A DNA stretch of 64,000 nucleotides. Source: Rhodosporidiobolus odoratus (Eukaryota > Basidiomycota > Microbotryomycetes > Sporidiobolales > Sporidiobolaceae). The number at the start of each line of letters is the position of its first letter. The first letter of the stretch is position 1. Both the position numbers and the translations under genes were made by a program. Location of the stretch: assembly GCA_034387635.1 (NCBI GenBank), contig JAOANU010000008.1:186001-250000 (forward strand), given 5' to 3'. Below the pieces are notes generated by a model, which had not been told where the DNA came from, did not search any database, and saw only the letters and a program-made list of their open reading frames with translations. Of this stretch, positions 1 through 9,886 are shown in pieces.

Positions 1-183
1 ATCGGCTCCGTCGGTGCAGGCTGGCGACCAGTCGAAGGCAGTCTTGCCGACCCTGGTTCGCACGATCCGTCCTTCAGCACTCAGCAACTCGTCGAGAAAG
101 GCGCAGGTCAGCTCGCAGGCGGGCACTCGCGATCGCACAGCATGACGACTACGCTACCGCCAGTCAAGGAGGCGAAGGAATAA
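1..183 (+). CDS. C-terminal end of an unknown protein (partial)
   Basis: Frame 1 is open from the window edge to a TAA at 181-183, giving 60 residues that end in LPPVKEAKE. The stretch is hydrophilic and rich in Gly, Ser and His, with no recognisable domain, so it looks like a disordered tail. The rest of the gene lies to the left of the window. It could be chance, but codon use resembles the neighbouring genes. No function can be assigned. Confidence 0.45.
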   Translation: MGSVGAGWRPVEGSLADPGSHDPSFSTQQLVEKGAGQLAGGHSRSHSMTTTLPPVKEAKE

Positions 184-537
184 AAGGCCTTTTTCTGTGA
201 ATCTGTTTGCCCGATGTCAACAAGGCTTGTATCACTCATTTCCTCCCTTTCCATCATTACGCTTCGGTTGCGTTGTCACTACTATCTTCATCCACCCACT
301 CTCACTCTCCTGCGCGTACACGATGGCCGGGCTGTCCTCGTGGCTGTTTCTTCCTCTCGTTTCCATTAGCCGGCCCTCTAGCTACCCGCGGGCCATTGTA
401 TCTACTAGACTTTACTTTGGGCAGTAATTAGTCAATAGGACCGCCTTCTCGGCCTGGGTTTTACAGTAGTTCAGACTGGTCAAACTACGAGAGCGTAAAC
501 GGATTGCTCGGCTTTCGCCTCTTCGGATTTCACCACG
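184..537. other. Intergenic region
   Basis: About 350 bases between the stop of the left-edge gene and the next ATG at 538. The short open frames here lack codon bias and overlap one another. The stretch probably holds the 3' UTR of the first gene and the promoter of the second. I see no other feature. Confidence 0.5.
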
Positions 538-1341
538 ATGCCTCGACCTCGACTTCCACTCCGGACATGGCCGACACGCGCATACTCTACTCAACCTAAT
601 GGACTGCCTGCCCCACTCCAGCGCGAGCTTTTCCGTCATGTCGCTCAGCCAGTCGCCGTCCTCACCGCTCACATTCCCTCGCCATCTACAACCCCTCGAA
701 CACCACAAGAAGCTGGACAAACACTCAGAGAAGCACCGAACCACAATCACGGAGCCACCCTATCCTCCTTGACCTCCATCTCCCTCTCCCCACCTCTCGT
801 CTCCTTCTCCCTCCGCCTCCCCTCCCGACTCGCTTCCCACCTGTCACAATCCTCAAACCCTCCCTCGTTTCGATTGCATCTCCTCTCTTCTTCACAAGAA
901 GCCGTAGCGCGGGCTTTCGCTCGACAAGCACCTTTACCAGCTCCACCGGCTCCTTCTCCACCGCCTCTACCTTCTTCCTCTTCCTTCCCGCCGAGCGGAG
1001 TGAATCCGTGGGAACGACCTCTTGAACCGGCTCTGTTCGAGCAGCTCGAGAAGGATGGACTGGGGTGGCTGGATTGCCGAGTGGTCAGACGAATCCCTTT
1101 AGCAGACTTGGGGAAAGAAAAATCCGGAGCAGGACCGACGGGAGGGCTCCTCGTAGAGGATCAACCGCGGTCCGAGCTCTTTATTGCTGAGGTTGAGAAG
1201 GTTCAGGTCAGTCGTGCTGGCCGGGATGCGGGATTGGAGGGAGAGGAGGAGGGGGAAGGGTGCTTGTTATGGTGGAATCAGCGGTATTTGGCTGCGCCCG
1301 AGAGGGGGGAAGGGGCAGGAAGGGATGGAAAGGAACTATAG
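538..1341 (+). CDS. Flavin reductase-like (FMN-binding split-barrel) protein, probably mitochondrial
   Basis: A single exon of 267 codons from ATG 538 to the stop ending at 1341. The N-terminus (MPRPRLPLRTWPTRAYSTQ) is Arg-rich with no acidic residues and ends in a YST-type cleavage context, so mitochondrial import is likely. Residues 30-150 follow the flavin-reductase-like pattern: RHVAQPVAVLTA, then HGATLSSLTSISLSPPLVSFSL, where substrate-permissive Ser/Thr precede the SLSPPL turn. An FRLHLLSSSQ strand and an AFARQ helix come next. A Pro/Ser-rich insertion follows at about 150-165. The C-terminus has the strand-rich half (FEQLEKDGLGWLDC, LFIAEVEKVQV, LLWWNQRYLA). Family members bind FMN and use NAD(P)H; the physiological substrate is unknown. 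Family assignment is by pattern only. Confidence 0.72.
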   Translation: MPRPRLPLRTWPTRAYSTQPNGLPAPLQRELFRHVAQPVAVLTAHIPSPSTTPRTPQEAGQTLREAPNHNHGATLSSLTSISLSPPLVSFSLRLPSRLASHLSQSSNPPSFRLHLLSSSQEAVARAFARQAPLPAPPAPSPPPLPSSSSFPPSGVNPWERPLEPALFEQLEKDGLGWLDCRVVRRIPLADLGKEKSGAGPTGGLLVEDQPRSELFIAEVEKVQVSRAGRDAGLEGEEEGEGCLLWWNQRYLAAPERGEGAGRDGKEL

Positions 1342-2471
1342 AAGGTGCGCTTAGAACGCTTGATCCGCGCTATGGTTGGATACTGACGACTTCGCATGCG
1401 GCCATTGGAGTTGTAGCCGATAAAATGCATTTCCGCTGAGCGGGACCTTCGCAAGTTGCATTCTCCTTGGAGTAGTGCCTTCCCTGCAACAGAGCTACGC
1501 GGAGGGGTTCGCAGTCTCGTCAGCTACTCGCCCTGTTCGCTAGTATGGCCCACTTCAGCCTTGTCTGACCTGTCCGGCGCCTGCGAGGTCAGGCGGAAAG
1601 GAGGAGAAGAAAAGAAGCCGTCGATGTCAAGCATCTCATCCCTGCCGCCAGCCTACGCCCGGCTCTTTCGTAACCCACCCTGCTACTTTTTGCCTCTACG
1701 GCATCCACCCCGTCCCGCATGACTTGACCTCGTCACATCCGCAATCGAACTCCTCGAGGGCACGGTTGCCAAGGCAAGGCTTGCGCAAGTCGCTGCGCCG
1801 TGAGCGGTCCCTACTGAGTCAGCGAGGTCTCCGAAGACTCAGTTGAGAGACTTGGTAGCGCACTCTGATCCCTCGCCTAGCTCTTTCATCCTCTGTTCTG
1901 ATCCTTCCGAATCGGCGTTCCCTTTGTCAACGGTAGAATCGCCCGAGCGGGATTTGCTGTTCTGCCTACTAGCGGGTTGCTGGGAGTCGTTACGAAGAGG
2001 ACGGAGCTCGGTGCTGAGCTGTGTGAGGTGGGAGAAAAGACAGGATCAGCTGATTGAGTCGGTGGGAGAGGAGAGGAGAGGTGGAAAGTTTAAGGCGAGA
2101 TGGGCAAGGCGAGTGAGGTAGCGTAGGGGGACGAAGAGCCTTACTTGGGTGCTGAGCATCCTTACTGCTTGCGCCGGTGTAAGCGAAAGAGGGAGGGTGG
2201 CTATTTGAGAGGAAAAGGCCACATGGGGTTGAATGGGGAAAAGCGACGACGGAGATTCAGGCGAACCGCTTAGTTTTTGTGCATTCTTCGCTCAGTAGCA
2301 TCAACGCGACAAAGTCGTCCAGCTCAACCAAAAGAGGAGCAGGGTGCAGCGGTCTATGCGAGCAATCAGACCGCTCAAAGTATGGTCGTGAAGTACTGCT
2401 CTTCATTTCGGTTTCTGTATCTACAAAGTATGCGCTTCAAGGCGCATCGCGACATTCTACTTCGATGACCC
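1342..2471. other. Gene-poor interval
   Basis: About 1.1 kb between two convergent genes. Plus-strand open frames around 1456-1722 and 1843-2121 (the latter without an ATG) have no recognisable domain and cannot be joined convincingly by splice sites. The minus strand has no frame of useful length. Convergent 3' UTRs probably occupy part of it. A small unrecognised gene or non-coding RNA cannot be excluded. Confidence 0.4.
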
Positions 2472-4074
2472 TCAGGAAACGTACATGCCACCGTTGACGT
2501 GAAGAGTCAAGCCGGTAACGTACGACGCGTCCTGGGAAGCACTGCAAGCGCGGAGAGAAGGTTCGTCAGTCTCGGCGACACGTGCCAGACGTGAGGAAAG
2601 GGAGCGTACAGGAAGATAACGGGCGCGGCAACCTCGATCGGCTGACCGGGGCGCTCCATCGGGCCAGAGTTGGTCTGGGCGATGTTGTCCCTGGAGAAGG
2701 TGGAAGAGACGAGAGGGGTGACGATCGGGCCTGCGGTAAGATACACCATGGGGGACAGTGTCAGTCCTGCTCAGACGGAGGAAGCGAGATGCATGGGTCA
2801 ACTGAAGACGCGAACGCACCAGGTGCGACAGCGTTTACACGGATACCAGTCTTGGTGACAATTTGGTTCGAGAGACCGCGGGTGAAGGAGACGATAGCGC
2901 CCTTGGTAGCTGCAGGTGAGCGAGCATCGACGAGTCAGCTCAGAGCATGCGACTAAAGGAGAGGAAAGCAAACGAACAGGTGTAGTCGAGGAGATCAGGG
3001 CGACCAACCTGCGAGGTCGAACGAAAACGGTCAGCGAGTGCCCCGTAGCAGCAGAGACTGAGAGGCGTCATACAAAGGCGTTGACCTGCACAGCTGGGAA
3101 GGTCAGTACCGCACAAAGAAAGAAACTAAACGGCAATCGAGGCGTACGGAAGCGTTATTGATGATTGAAGAACCCTTGTTCTTCTTGAGGTAGGGAATTG
3201 CAGCCTTGCAGGTATAGAAGATGTGGTGCTGCAGGCAGATTATGCGTCAGGAAATGTAATGCCAAGTAGGAACACAGGCATCGCGGCGTACGATGTTGAC
3301 CTGGAACGTGTCCTCCCACTGCTTCGAGTCGAGAGTGAGGATGTCCTCGTTCTGGAGCTGCTGAGCGGAGCTATCGATCGACAGGCTATTTCAGTACGAG
3401 CAGCGAAAGGGCAACATGAGTCGGAGAGAAGGCGCACTTGTTGAAGAGAACATCGAGGCGACCGAATTCCTTCACGGTGCGGTCAACAGCGAGGATGCAG
3501 TTGGACTCGGCCTTGAGGTCGAGCGACTGGAGCAGGACGCGGGCTTGTCCGCCGGTCTTGACCGCGATGTACTCCCTGACCGACTCGGCGTCCTTCTGCT
3601 CTTCGGGGAGGTAGACGATGGAGCTACATGGCGCAAAGTCAGTATGGTGGGTTGTGACGATGCAGACGACAAGAACGCAAACTTACACGTTGGCGCCCTC
3701 CATAGCGGCGAGAATGGCAGCGGCCCTGCCGATACCACTGTCTCCACCGGTGATGAGCCAGACCTTTCCTTCGAACTTGCCGACGGGCTTGTAGGGAGTG
3801 CCATCGGGGAAGACATCGTCAATGGGCTGCTCTGCTCGCAGGAAGAGAAGAACCGAGCGATGACGACGAGGAGAGAAGAGGGGGATCAGCTTCGGTCGTC
3901 TGGCTCGGAAGGCACAGAGAGTAGCTTACCGACCATGGTGTGCTGCTGTCCAGGGGGCCTCGAGTCGTCACCACCCTGCGCTTCCTTCTCAGCGTTGGCA
4001 TTGGGAGCGTAGCCCTGCTCAAACTGCTTCTTCTGTTCACCGAGTCCGAGAGCGTTCTTGATCGAGTCGGCCAT
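2472..4074 (-). CDS. Short-chain dehydrogenase/reductase (YghA/GSP39-like SDR)
   Basis: A multi-exon gene from ATG at 4074 to TGA at 2472-2474. Exon 1 (3930-4074) encodes a hydrophilic leader MADSIKNALGLGEQKKQFEQ and ends in HTMVG. Spliced to the next exon it gives EQPIDDVFPDGTPYKPVGKFEGK. The Rossmann motif VWLITGGDSGIGRAAA carries the TGxxxGxG cofactor loop. Later blocks are SIVYLPEEQKDAE, QLQNEDILTLDSKQWEDTFQVNI, SIINNAS, VNAFVGRPDLLDYTSTKGA (catalytic YxxxK) and GIRVNAVAPG. The C-terminus is YVTGLTLHVNGGMYVS. Order and spacing match the bacterial general stress protein 39 / YghA group of NAD(P)-dependent oxidoreductases. The substrate is unknown. The active-site lysine and tyrosine are split from the preceding Ser block by several introns, including a 12-nt microexon (VNAF). 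It appears intact. Confidence 0.88.
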
Positions 4075-4573
4075 GTTGTATGTGCTGTGTAGACGTGAGT
4101 CGTGGTGGTAGGGAAGGGAGAGAAGAAGGAGGACAGAGACGAGAGTTTCGCTCGAAGAGCAGCGCCCTCCGCGTTCTTCGGTCCCACGTCAATCTCAACT
4201 CGCTCTCTCGGAGGCGATCACGCGCGAGTCTGTCATCTCTGGAGTGCATATTGCCCTCTGCGATCAGCCGATCTGCCTTGACACGCACTCGTAAGACGCC
4301 TTTCGACCGAACAAAACAGCCTGCATTCCGCTGCCGCGCATTCTGGTCGCAACTGCATTATTTGCATCCTCCTCGGCGAACGCTCCTGCCCGGGCGTCCC
4401 TACGAGCAGTCGAGCGAGGGAACGACATGGTTGCAAGATGCGAGCTGCAGAGGTATGTACAAAAGAGTGTCTACTGCAAAGATGGAGAAGCAAGAAGCAA
4501 GTTGAGTCGCGAGAGAGAAGAACAAGAGTGAAAAAGGTATAAACAATATGTCTAGTTGTTCATGCCAAGTACC
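4075..4573. other. Intergenic region between SDR and chitin deacetylase
   Basis: About 500 bases holding the SDR promoter (the SDR is transcribed leftward from 4074) and the 3' end of the chitin deacetylase gene. Open frames on both strands here are short, Arg/Ser-rich and overlapping, typical of noncoding GC-rich sequence. No other feature is seen. Confidence 0.5.
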
Positions 4574-6496
4574 TCAAGCCAAAAGGGCGAGTCCCATCAT
4601 AACCGCTGCTGCCGTCGACGCGACCAGCGCGATCGACCTCCCAGCAGCGGCTGACCCCTCATCGCCATCTTTCCCTTTACCCTTCCCATGTGAAGACGAG
4701 GAAGAAGAGTTGAGCGAACCAGCCTGCTGGGCAATCATCACAGCTTCGTCATCTCGACTCTCCGCTGCCGAGTTGTCGTCCTTGTCGGCTGATTCAACCC
4801 ACGTCTCGACATAGGCTTGGGTCAGGTCTTCTTTCTGGCAGGTGATGACGGGTTCGACGGTCATCTTGGGGGTATAGTTGAGAGCGAGGGGAAGCCACTG
4901 ATTGACTGCGGGATCGCGGCAAGAGTGTGCAGGCAGAAGTACCACGGGCCGGAGCGAGAACGGCGAGAAGGGAAGGGTGAGAAGGTCAGTCTCGACTCGG
5001 AATGATCAAGAACAAGGTGGAAACTTACCAGCGAGGTCGACCGATGACGCGTAAAGGTCATGAGCAAGGACGACGAAGCCCGCGTCTCGACTTTCGGCGG
5101 CAGAGTAGAAATTGCGAACATTGGCAACGACGGTCTCTGCGGTAACGCCGAAAGACGGGTCCTCCACCTCGCCGTCTTGGGTGTCTGTGCGTGGCAAGGG
5201 GTCAGTCCATGCGTGTAGCGCTTCCTGACTTCGATCAGGCAACGTACCAAACGCGAGTGTACCGTCGACAGTCCTGGCAGTGGATGGTAGAGTTGTCAGT
5301 CCATGGCGAATGGGGAAGACGCCTCGGCAGTACGCACCACTGGTACGCCGACATCCCCAATTTGAGTGCAATATAGCGGACGCGGTCGTCAATGTCACCG
5401 TCTGCAGGATGGAGCTTACTCAATGTCGTTTATGGGAAGAACGAACGCAGGCTCAAACGCACAAGGAGGGCGCCAGGTGGTAGGGCTGACTCCGGTAACG
5501 GTCTTGATGACCTCGCGAGTCCATCCAAGCTGTCAAACAGGTAAGGCACAGTCTCAGCACGGGATGCACTCTGGGAACGAAGGCCTTTTGAGGCTCGGGT
5601 GCAGCGATTTAGCATGTCCAGATATTCCGTGGAAGAAGCTCACCTCGGCCACAATCTCCTCGTTACTGATAGTAGTCATCGCTGGGTGCGACCAAGTATG
5701 CACCGAGATCTGATGCCCAGCCTGATGAATGGCCTGCAAAATGTTCGGGTACGAAATCGCCCTCGACCCAACCACGAAAAAAGTCGCCTTAATGTCGTGC
5801 TCTGCCAAGTACGCGAGCAACCTAGGCGTATTGGGCGAAGGACCATCATCGAACGAAACTCCAAAGTGCATCTTGTCCATGCAGGAATCGACGTCGGCGT
5901 CCCTCGTGCACCCACCGCAGGTCCACCAGCAGTTGTCGTCGGGACCGGCTTTCGAGATGGCGTCGGCGTTGAAGGTTGCGTTGCCGCAGCCCCCTACGCC
6001 GGTGAGACCAATTACGGGGACAGAATCGAGTTCGGCTTCTTCGAGCCAGGATTGCATTTGGGGTGAATTGAGAGGTGGACGCTTGTCGAGGGGAGGGAAG
6101 TTGGCGGCTGAGATGGAGGTGACTGCGAGGGTCAAGAGAAGGTACGAGGTGAGCAAGGCATGTCCTAACCGTCGCGGAAAAATAGCGATGAAGCTTACGA
6201 GCAGGCAATCCCGGTGCACCCGCCAGCCCCGTCGGCACGCTCCCCGCCGCATAAGTCGGTACCGTACTCGTCGCAATACTGCTAGTGGCCGCCGCCGCCT
6301 TCGACTTGGTGGCATGTCCAGATGCGGTAGACGAGATGTGCGCCGCGGACGTGACTGAAGACGATGCCGCCGCCCTTCGAGCCAGGTCGGCATGTTCTCG
6401 CTTGACCCAGTTGTGGTAAGTCGAAGGAGGGGCGCACGCGGACGTGAGGACCGAGGCGGAGAGGAGGGAAAGAAGGGTAAGAGAGGAGGGAAACAT
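4574..6496 (-). CDS. CDA: Chitin deacetylase, secreted and probably GPI-anchored
   Basis: Carbohydrate esterase family 4 (NodB) enzyme that converts cell-wall chitin to chitosan by removing acetyl groups. It starts at ATG 6496 with a signal peptide (MFPSSLTLLSLLSASVLTSA) and then a Ser/Thr/Ala-rich spacer. A Cys-rich block, CWWTCGGCTRDADVDSC, precedes the catalytic domain. NodB motifs are visible: FGVSFDDGPSPNTPRLL (catalytic base Asp and metal Asp), HTWSHPAM (HxxxH metal ligands), and TWRPPY joined across an intron to GDIDDRVRYIALKLGM. FVVLAHDLY supplies the late His motif. The tail is Ser/Gly/Lys-rich and ends in a hydrophobic ALVASTAAAVMMGLALLA before TGA at 4574-4576, the arrangement of a GPI-attachment signal. 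Basidiomycete Cda proteins have this layout. No damage is seen. Confidence 0.92.
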
Positions 6497-6864
6497 AGCG
6501 ACAGGTCGCGGTGAGGTGGGAAGTCGAAAAAGAGTGTGAGGTCGAGCTGCCAAGCTCTCGACGCAGACAAATACGTCTAGCAAGGAAGATACCAGGAGCG
6601 AACGATGGACGTTGAGGGCCGCTTTAGGGCGCGCTCTGCTCGCGCCCCTCGCCAAGGGATAGCATATTTCTTGGCAGGGGAAAACTTGCATCGAGAAGGC
6701 CACGAGAAGAAGCGCGTTTCTGCGCAGGCCACCAAGGCAGCAGGCCATGGGAAGAGCGTAAGCTGCCTTGTGTGCAGAGACCAGCGTGTGAGAGAGGGAA
6801 ACGAAGAAGCGGAAAGATGCATAGCTATGAAAACAACGCACAAGAAAACCCTACAACATTCTGT
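6497..6864. other. Intergenic region
   Basis: About 370 bases upstream of the chitin deacetylase and downstream of the next leftward gene. No conserved coding frame is present. It should contain the chitin deacetylase promoter and the 3' UTR of the coiled-coil gene. Confidence 0.5.
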
Positions 6865-9757
6865 CTAAACACATACCAACGCCCCTTCCCACACCTTCAG
6901 ACCACCCATGAGTGCCCTAACCATCTCTACCTCCCCGCGGCTGTCCTCCCTGTCCCGCTTGGCTCGGCTTTCCAGCTGCTCAAACCCGGTCGCGACGCGG
7001 GACGAGGCGCAGGAGAAGTGGAGGGAGGACAGAGACAGCTCGAGCGCCGAGAGATGCGAGATGTCGACGGTAGAAGAGCGAGATGGAGCAGTAGGGGCCG
7101 GAAGAGGTTGAGACGACGCCGCCGCCGCGGCGAGTTCTGCCAAATCGGCTTCCATGCCTTCTCGTTCCATCTTCCACTCCTCCCGCTGCTCGTCCTGCTC
7201 CACCTTGTGCGCGTCGAGTTCAGCTTGCAACTCCACCACCCTCGCTACTGCTTCTTCTTCTCCAGCGAGACGGGCCGCCCTGAGTTGTTCCATCTCGCCT
7301 TGAAGAGCTTCAAGCTGTCGCCTTAGCTCGATGGCCTCCGAGGTGGAAGGGCGAAGAGGAAGGACGAAGACCTCTGTCTGCTGCTCCATGTCATCACCTT
7401 GCTCGTCCTCCGACAGGTCCTGGTCCTCCCTTACTCCGTCCTTTTCTTCTCCCTCATCCCTCCCCTCCTTCTCCATCTCCTGCGGACGCTGAGCCAACAA
7501 GCTCTTCCTCATCACTCCACCCGGACTCGTACTCAAACTCAACACCCTCCCCCTCCAAGGTGTCCCTCCCTCCGCCCCGACCCCCAACCCCAACCCACCC
7601 ATCCCCTCCGCTTCCAAATCCTCCCTCATCAAGACCGAACTCCCCTCATCCAGCAGCAACTCGAGTTCCCTCGCGCCGGAATCTCCATTCTGTAGACCTA
7701 GTCGAAGGATTTCTTCGAGAGAGGCCGAGTCGCGGGGTTTGTTACGCTTGCCGGTTTGGCGGAGGAGCGAGACTTGACGGGGTCGAGGGGTTATGGGAGA
7801 GTTGGGAGCAAAGCCAGGGGAGAGTGAAGGCTGGGAGGATTGGGAGACGGAAAGCAAGGCATGGATTGGGGGTGAGTCGGTGGGGCTGAGGAAGACCTGG
7901 GAGAATCGAGAAGTCGAGGTGTCGGGGGAGATGTAACTCAGGGATGAGCGAGACGGAAGGGAGCTTCCGACCATGTTGGGCGGTGCAGCACTGGCGCCAG
8001 AAAAGGCAGCGAGAGATCTTCGGGGCGTGGCGAAATCGGCGGAAGGGGCGGAGGAGGCAGAGGAAGGAGGGAAAGTGACTGTTGTACCAGCTGCAGCGGA
8101 ACCGCATCGACTCTCGGCTGTCTCCCAGCTTGTGTCGCCCTCGCCTGTTCCTCCTCGCGCCCCATTCGAGCTGGAAAAGGCGATGCTCGGCAACGGGTCC
8201 GCTGACGAGAGCGATGGCCGCGCCGATCCCGGTTCCGTAACCCACGAGTCCCGCCTGCTGCTCTGACTCGCGGATAGATCGTCCGGTGAGTTGCCCTGCC
8301 CGTTCGCGCTCGGAGGCGGCGGCTGATCCGCCCTCGAAGCCCGAGGTCGAGGAGGGATCTTGCTCTCCCTCCCAGCTGCCGACGCTCTTCTCCTCCCTGG
8401 TGAGCGCCCCAGTGCGCCGCTCACCCTCCGGACCGTCCCTGGCGCAGAAGGCGGTGGTAATGGTCCGCCCAGTTTCCCTTCGACGCGGCTTCGTCTTAGG
8501 GCAGAAGCGCCGAGGATCGCAGAGTGCTGAGAGCTGGCTTCGCTCTGCGCTGACGAGGCGACACTGAGTGAGGTGGATGAAGGCTTTTTCGGTAACCTGC
8601 TCAAGGTGGCGGAGGGCAGCGCGGCGCAAGACGGAATGGGGATGGAGGATTGCGAAGGCGCGGCGGGGGTTCGACGGTGCGTACGAGAGGAAGGGAACGC
8701 AGAGGAAGGTGCTGGAGGGGGTTTCATAGCTGTTTCGCGTGCAGCGGAGGTAGACGTCGAGGGGTGGCGAGTGGATGAGCGCAAGGGGGTAGAGGCGGTG
8801 TTGGAAGAGGCGGAACGGAGGGTGCGAGAGGGCTGACGGACTGTGGTTGGAGAGAGGGAGTCTTCCTTCCCCTGCTTGGGTAGGGTGGGTCGACCAAGCC
8901 CAACCAGTGCAGGCTTCTTCCTTGGGGTTCTCTCCTCGCCTCCCTTGCCGTCAGCCTTCCCATCGCTACCGCCCTCACTGGCTTTGGGTCCGAGCAGCCG
9001 TCTCGCTGGTCTCACAGTCTGCGGACTCTCTTCCTTTCTCAGACTCCGTTCCTGCTTCGCCAAACCCCGCCCAGATGTGGAGCCACTCAAGCTCCTCGAC
9101 AGCGCTTGTGAAGCGATAGAGCGCGTTCGTGCCGTTGTCCGTGGCGTGAGCGGAAGGTCAGGCGATACGACGCCACGCTGTGAAGAGGAGAGGGAGAGGG
9201 AAGTGTCTTCGGAGATCGTTTTGGAGGAGGTGGGGAGGCGTTTCGAGGCGGTGGATGAAAGGGTGCGGAGAGAGGTGGAGCTCGACAAGGTGGAACAGCC
9301 GAGAGAGCGAGATGAAGATGAAGGTGGAGCTAGAGCTGAGCGCTTGAGAGCTGGGAAGCAGTGGAAGTAAGCGGATTGGCGACGAGGAAAAGATTCAAAG
9401 AGGCAACGCACTTGACGGGACAACCGCATAACTGACGTGGCCCGACTCTCCAGTCTGCACTACCCTGTTGGGTCTCTTAAGGGTCCTGATTCCTTCAGCT
9501 GGAGGTTCGAGTGGGGTTGAGTCGATAGTCATGCTTGGGATGGAGGGATTGCCCGCGGACGGTGCTCCTGCGCCCAGTGCTCGTCTAGGTGCGGGTGTAG
9601 CTTGAGTTTGTGATGCCTCTGTACGGGTCACGGGGTGTATCGGGCGAGAGGACGAGGCTGTAGGGATTGAAGTTGAAGGAGTCGAGGAAGGGAGTCGGGA
9701 GAGGAGGGGGCGAGTTGCAGACTGAGAGGGTGGTCGAATCTGGGTAGCGGTGGCCAT
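6865..9757 (-). CDS. Large Ser/Pro/Arg-rich protein with C-terminal coiled coil, function unknown
   Basis: Two exons (9412-9757 and 6865-9350) joined by a 61-nt GT...AG intron give an uninterrupted 943-residue protein starting MATATQIRPPSQS. The first 650 residues or so are low-complexity, rich in Ser, Pro, Thr, Arg and Ala, with many basic SxxR/RRxS patches that could be kinase sites. A short ordered-looking motif, SLEEILRLGLQNGDSGARE, lies before an acidic stretch (EEKDGVREDQDLSEDEQGDD). A heptad-rich segment follows (EAIELRRQLEALQGEMEQL through EREGMEADLAELAAAA), predicted coiled coil. The C-terminus ends LKVWEGALVCV. The composition resembles cytoskeleton-associated fungal scaffold proteins, but no family is recognised. 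Its start lies 129 bases from the divergent Vps3/39-type gene. Confidence 0.72.
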
Positions 9758-9886
9758 TCCGAGTGTCCCCACAGTCAGTCAGATAGCCAGATTGTGAGAA
9801 TGAGAGTGTACAAGTTTAAATAATCAAGATGAGGGTCGGTTCACCGTCTGCTACTCGCTGTTGTTTACCATCAAGCTGAACACGGC
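9758..9886. promoter_or_regulatory. Short divergent promoter region
   Basis: Only 129 bases separate the ATG of the leftward coiled-coil gene (9757) and the rightward Vps3/39-type gene (9887). Both promoters must overlap here or extend into transcribed sequence. The region is locally less GC-rich (around 9810-9835, TTTAAATAATCAAGATGA). No specific factor site can be named. Confidence 0.4.

Noticed and set aside
1456..2121. Possible small genes on the plus strand
   Set aside because: Frames at 1456-1722 and 1843-2121 lack domain motifs; the second has no ATG, and no in-phase splice joins them.
5554..6841. Long minus-strand frames extending upstream of the chitin deacetylase start
   Set aside because: The signal peptide begins at ATG 6496. 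The upstream parts are Arg/Pro/Ser-rich noise, and one of the frames is out of register with the NodB domain except where exons overlap.
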